64,000 nt of DNA, taken from Thalassoglobus polymorphus (GTDB taxonomy: Bacteria; Planctomycetota; Planctomycetia; Planctomycetales; Planctomycetaceae). The stretch is taken from the NCBI RefSeq assembly GCF_007744255.1, contig NZ_CP036267.1:1719541-1783540 (forward strand). The letters run 5' to 3'. Position 1 is the stretch's first letter, and every line of letters starts with the position of its first letter. The position numbers and the translations under genes were made by a program. Below the pieces are notes generated by a model that worked only from the letters and a program-made list of their open reading frames with translations, had not been told where the DNA came from and did not search any database. This document shows, piece by piece, positions 60,565-64,000 of the stretch.

Positions 60565-62961
60565 ATGACTCGCTCAATCATCGCAAATCTGTTCGTGGTG
60601 CTGTTGTGTGCTCAAGTCACGTCCGCACAACAGAGCATCACCCCCACCAGCGATGCTCTCCCTGGCACAAAGAAACTCGAACTGACCAAACCGCTGCATG
60701 AAGTGATGGTCCACGGCATCAGTCAGTTCGCAGAGCAAGAGCTACAAACTGCACGGGAAAAACGAACCGCACCGTGGTTAAACGCTGAAGATTCTGATAC
60801 CGCGAAAGAAGCTGCGCGAGGGCGATTGCGGGAGATGATCGGGGCGGTTGATCCTCTGATTAGCAATCCCGGTCTCTGGGTTACTGGTGACAATACGAAT
60901 AATGACTTGTCTGGAGATGTTCCGAATTCTGTGATCAGTACGCTGATGCTATGGCAGGTAGCTGAGGGAATTAGTATGGAAGCCCGAGTATTCACTTCGG
61001 AAGTTCCCGACGTGAACGGAATGCCTTCTTTTCCCCCAAAAGGAAAATTTGTCGTGCTTCTGCAAGACCCTGGTGAATCAATTCAGGCGAATTCAAAAGT
61101 TGCAGAGAGAATTGCAAGGTCTGGTGTTGATGTTGTTTGTCCCGTTCTGGTCAATCGAGGAACAGAGTTCTCCATGCATCCAGATATTCGTCGTACGAAT
61201 ATGACTCATCGTGAGTACATTTATCGTTTAGGCTTCAACCTTGGAAGACATGTCATTGGCTACGAAGTCGAACGTACTCTTGCCTTAATTGAAATGCTTA
61301 AGTCACCAAAAGGTGAGAAGGAAGATTCTCCGCCAATCGTTCTCGTCGGTATCGGTGAAGGGGCTGTCATCGCTCAGTACGTTGCTGCTCTTGCTCCAGA
61401 TAAGTTCGACGCTGTTGTTCTTCACGGTTACTTCGGTCCACGAGAGAACGTTTGGCAAGAACCGATTTACCGAAATGTCTGGAAGCAGTTAACCGAGTTC
61501 GGCGATGCCGAGATCGCCAGCCTGATCGCTCCAACTCCGCTGATCATTGAAGCTGGGAAGGCGCCTGAAATTGCTGGACCACCTGAACCGAAACCGGGAC
61601 AAGCGAAGATCGCTGCCCCAGGAGCCATTAAGTCACCTCAACTCTCTGCGGTGAAAGAAGAGTTCGAGCGGGCGAAGAAGTATTGCACTGCAGCAGGGCA
61701 TGCAAAGAAACTGCATCTCATCGAGAAACCAAGTCAGGTTTGTGGACGCGAAACGATTGCGATTCTGAACAAAACTCTCGGACTGGAGCTTAAGAATCCT
61801 GATCAAAAGTCACTGAAAGAATTCAAGGATCAGGAAGTCGATGAAGAGTTATATCAGGCTCAGCAAAAACGCCTCGTTCGTGAACTCGTCCGCCACACTC
61901 AAAGGCTTCTCGCGAGCAGCGATAAAGTTCGAGCGAAACTTTGGAAGGGTGTCGATCGCAGTAGTGTCGAAGCTTGGGAAAAGCAGTCGCCGAAGTATCG
62001 GGAGATGGTTTTCGATTCGTTCATTGGCAAGCTGGATCATGACCCATCTGACCCAAATCCTCGGTCACGAAAAGTGATTGATGAACCGACTCATGTCGGC
62101 TATGAAGTCGTGCTTGATCTCTATGCTTCCAAAGACTGGTCGGAGGAGAATCCCGGTGTGATCGCTGGCGGAATTTTGCTGCTTCCGAAAGAACTCAAAA
62201 AAGGTGAGAAGCGTCCGGTTGTTGTCTGTCAACATGGGCTGGAAGGTATCCCGATGGACACAATCACGCTCGACGAGTCACTACGAGCCTTCCGCGCCTA
62301 TAAAGGCTTCGCGACGCAACTCGTCAAACGGGGCTTCATTGTCTACGCTCCACAGAATCCGTACAAAGGCTTTGATGATTTTCGTGTATTACAGCGAAAG
62401 AGTAATCCGCTCGGTCGCTCGCTCTTCAGCTACATTATCCCGCAGCATCAGCAAACATTGAACTGGCTCGCCTCGCTGGATTATGTCGATGCTGAACGGA
62501 TTGCTTTTTACGGGTTGAGCTACGGCGGGAAAACGGCGGTTCGAGTACCGCCCTTGTTACCTGGCGAAGCAATGAATGGTGATGTCGGCTATTGCCTCTC
62601 CATTTGCTCTGCGGACTTCAACGAATGGATTCGCAAGAACGCATCTGCTGAAGATCGGTATTCGTACATCTACACTCCTGAGTACGAAATCTTCGAATGG
62701 AACATGGGGCACATTGCCAACTATGCCGAGTTATCGTGGTTGATGGCTCCGCGTCCGTTCATGGTTGAACGTGGTCACGATGATGGTGTCGCGCCCGATG
62801 AATGGGTTGGCTGGGAGTTCGCAAAGGTTAGTCGACATTACACAAAACTCGGCATTAAAGACCAAGCAGAAATCGAATGGTTTGACGGCCCGCACTCAAT
62901 CAACGGTGATGGGACGTTCAAATTCTTGCATCGACACTTGAACTGGCCGGAAGCAAATTAG
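60565..62961 (+). CDS. Secreted protein with two alpha/beta hydrolase domains
   Basis: A 798-residue exported protein (signal peptide ends TSA). The first domain (about 100-430) has VLVGIGEGAVIAQYV where the nucleophile serine is replaced by Glu265, so it looks inactive. The second (about 480-798) has YGLSYGGKTA with Ser652, an acidic DD at 739-740 and His777 in DGPHSING, a complete esterase/peptidase triad. It may be a carbohydrate esterase or dipeptidyl-peptidase-like hydrolase. The stop TAG is in the terminus of an R2 repeat. Confidence 0.83.
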   Translation: MTRSIIANLFVVLLCAQVTSAQQSITPTSDALPGTKKLELTKPLHEVMVHGISQFAEQELQTAREKRTAPWLNAEDSDTAKEAARGRLREMIGAVDPLISNPGLWVTGDNTNNDLSGDVPNSVISTLMLWQVAEGISMEARVFTSEVPDVNGMPSFPPKGKFVVLLQDPGESIQANSKVAERIARSGVDVVCPVLVNRGTEFSMHPDIRRTNMTHREYIYRLGFNLGRHVIGYEVERTLALIEMLKSPKGEKEDSPPIVLVGIGEGAVIAQYVAALAPDKFDAVVLHGYFGPRENVWQEPIYRNVWKQLTEFGDAEIASLIAPTPLIIEAGKAPEIAGPPEPKPGQAKIAAPGAIKSPQLSAVKEEFERAKKYCTAAGHAKKLHLIEKPSQVCGRETIAILNKTLGLELKNPDQKSLKEFKDQEVDEELYQAQQKRLVRELVRHTQRLLASSDKVRAKLWKGVDRSSVEAWEKQSPKYREMVFDSFIGKLDHDPSDPNPRSRKVIDEPTHVGYEVVLDLYASKDWSEENPGVIAGGILLLPKELKKGEKRPVVVCQHGLEGIPMDTITLDESLRAFRAYKGFATQLVKRGFIVYAPQNPYKGFDDFRVLQRKSNPLGRSLFSYIIPQHQQTLNWLASLDYVDAERIAFYGLSYGGKTAVRVPPLLPGEAMNGDVGYCLSICSADFNEWIRKNASAEDRYSYIYTPEYEIFEWNMGHIANYAELSWLMAPRPFMVERGHDDGVAPDEWVGWEFAKVSRHYTKLGIKDQAEIEWFDGPHSINGDGTFKFLHRHLNWPEAN

Positions 62962-63041
62962 AACTGATCCTGAGACTTGAGATTGCTCTCTCTCTGGCGT
63001 TGAGGAAAGCGGTTGTTCCAAAGGTTTCGGACTGGTTCTAA
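62959..63041 (+). repeat. Dispersed repeat family R2, copy 6 (best-formed copy)
   Basis: It reads TTAGAACTGATCCTGAGACTT, then GATTGCTCTCTCTCTGG, CGTTGAGGAAAGCGG, TTGTTCCAAAGG and TTTCGGACTGGTTCTAA. The termini TTAGAACTGATCC/GGACTGGTTCTAA are imperfect inverted repeats. The TAG near its left end is the esterase stop codon. Confidence 0.85.
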
Positions 63042-63061
63042 TGCAAGTAAAGCAAGAAAAT

Positions 63062-63090
63062 TTTGCCGGACAGTTCAAGTGTCCGGCAAA
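63062..63090 (-). terminator. Intrinsic terminator (CCGG-stem hairpin family, copy 5)
   Basis: TTTGCCGGACA pairs perfectly with TGTCCGGCAAA around GTTCAAG and, on the minus strand, is followed by ATTTTC. It lies just after the stop of the DUF2064 gene on the minus strand and can serve both that gene and, weakly, the esterase gene. Confidence 0.8.
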
Positions 63091-63093
63091 GCT

Positions 63094-63786
63094 TTAAGTC
63101 TCTGTCGCGAGAGCGTTGAGAATTTCTTCGACGAGTTTTCGCGTTCTTCGTGGAATCTCATCCGTTGTTCCTGCACACTCAAGTGCGTTCAAATGCCCGC
63201 GTAGAAACATTAAATCGTCGAGACTGTCGATGTCGTACCAAGGGGGAAGTAAGCCGAGAGAGGCCCCACTCCCCTGCACTTTTTGGACAGTTTGGTCCAG
63301 CACATCGACTCCACTCCAGTCGATGTCATCAAAGACTTCGGGCACGGGAGTTCGTTGCCCGACCAGGTAGTATCCTCCATCGACCGCCGGACCTATGACC
63401 ACATCATGCTGTTTCAGCAACTCGAAAGCCTGTTCGATGTAGCTTTGCGGGAGCGTCGGGCTGTCTGATCCGATCACGACGACCGGACCGTTTGCCTTCA
63501 AAGCTTCGGCGAAAAACTGCTTGAGACGTTCCCCCAACTCCAGCTTGGGCTGTTCCCAAAGCTCGTCGTTGTCCTCTGAGAGTTCCGTGAAGAATTCCCT
63601 TGAATTCGAGGCCGGAGACGAGAAACAAAGCACACGTTTCACATCTTCGATGTGACAACGTTCGAGAAGATCCTTCTGGAAAGCTGTGTACAACTCTGCT
63701 GAGCGGTCGTTGCCGATCTTGGCTCCCAGGCGAGTTTTGACTTTGCCCGGAATCGGTTGTTTCACAAAAATTCCCAACGTCGGCAT
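63094..63786 (-). CDS. DUF2064/TIGR04282-type nucleotidyl or glycosyltransferase
   Basis: A 230-residue protein with the GT-A-like start IFVKQPIPGKVKTRLGAKIG, then VVVIGSDSPTLPQSYIEQAF and VVIGPAVDGGYYLVGQ. This is the DUF2064 (TIGR04282) family, sometimes annotated as an arsenosugar-type glycosyltransferase; the substrate here is unknown. The Asp of GSDSP fits a metal/nucleotide site. A CCGG hairpin terminator follows. ATG 63786 starts at the family N-terminus. Confidence 0.88.
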   Translation of the reverse strand: MPTLGIFVKQPIPGKVKTRLGAKIGNDRSAELYTAFQKDLLERCHIEDVKRVLCFSSPASNSREFFTELSEDNDELWEQPKLELGERLKQFFAEALKANGPVVVIGSDSPTLPQSYIEQAFELLKQHDVVIGPAVDGGYYLVGQRTPVPEVFDDIDWSGVDVLDQTVQKVQGSGASLGLLPPWYDIDSLDDLMFLRGHLNALECAGTTDEIPRRTRKLVEEILNALATET

Positions 63787-63993
63787 GAGTTGAGTTCCTC
63801 AGTTGACTTGCACGTGTGCGACTGGTCAAGCCAGACAATGACTCGATCTGTTCTCTTCTGAGGAAGGTTCAAGCCTCTCTGTTTGAATGTCAACAATTGA
63901 GTCATCAAGATTTATGAGATTAAGAGTATTCTTCCGAAAGCGGATTCGGTAACGTTCGGATTTTCACCTGCAAATGATCACTTGGAGAATTCG

Positions 63994-64000
63994 ATGCCCT
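63994..64000 (+). CDS. Possible start of a further gene
   Basis: ATG at 63994 is preceded by TTGGAG about 6 bases upstream, a plausible ribosome site. Only two codons lie in the window, so nothing can be said of the product. The 200 bases before it show no gene. Confidence 0.3.

Noticed and set aside
1-64000. Search for tRNA, rRNA, CRISPR array and intact insertion sequence
   Set aside because: None could be recognised; no cloverleaf or rRNA motif and no repeat-spacer array was seen by reading.

Overview
This 64 kb window is almost certainly a chromosome segment from a member of the Planctomycetota. Three sulfatases with Cys-type formylglycine motifs, paired DUF1592/DUF1552 and PSD1-type cytochrome/DUF1549/DUF1553 proteins, a Ser/Thr kinase fused to WD40 repeats, DUF1207 and twin-arginine/hypothetical secreted proteins are a typical planctomycete mix. 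GC looks close to 50% by eye. No rRNA, tRNA, CRISPR array, prophage or intact insertion sequence was seen.

Layout. 1-14.9 kb: tail of a DUF1254/DUF1214 protein, a GNAT-nitrilase fusion, a small unknown protein, a sulfatase, an aldehyde dehydrogenase, a His/Tyr/Gly-rich secreted protein, DNA polymerase I, a TerC-family membrane protein, a LarA-like protein lacking the cofactor lysine, and an SGNH/alpha-beta hydrolase fusion. 15-25 kb: a DUF1592-DUF1552 operon, a HEAT-repeat protein, a second sulfatase, and an unrecognised three-gene module (a triplicated repeat protein, a frameshifted Tat-signal protein and a 290-aa partner). 25-38 kb: a WD40 kinase divergent from DUF427, a TadE/TadG-like pair, gnd, a TPR lipoprotein translationally coupled to an AAA ATPase, a secreted protein and a beta-helix protein. 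38.3-46.5 kb: a tightly overlapping five-gene operon that looks like a MoxR-vWA-beta-propeller (bpX) ternary system, followed by two small ORFs. 47-64 kb: a ComEA-like protein, a YkgJ-like protein, hisS, a small beta-sandwich protein, an APC permease, a PSD1 protein, a K+ channel, a glycosyltransferase-methyltransferase fusion, DUF1207, a third sulfatase, a transposase remnant, a double alpha/beta hydrolase and a DUF2064 protein.

The two most interesting signals. First, the five-gene ternary operon: an AAA+ ATPase, a protein with a degenerate vWA domain plus predicted propeller, a large helical-repeat plus propeller protein, and two small unknown proteins. This architecture has been proposed to be a conflict or stress-sensing device. 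Second, and not explained by any gene, a set of about 70-135 bp dispersed intergenic repeats with TTAGAGC/TTAGAAC-type termini. Many start exactly at the stop codon of a gene: seven genes use the TAG of the repeat terminus as their stop, and five more have a copy directly after the stop. A fragment of a REP-associated-type transposase lies beside one copy. A separate hairpin with a CCGGACA/TGTCCGG stem recurs at five sites.

Calls rest on reading translated sequence and motif recognition only; no database search was possible.
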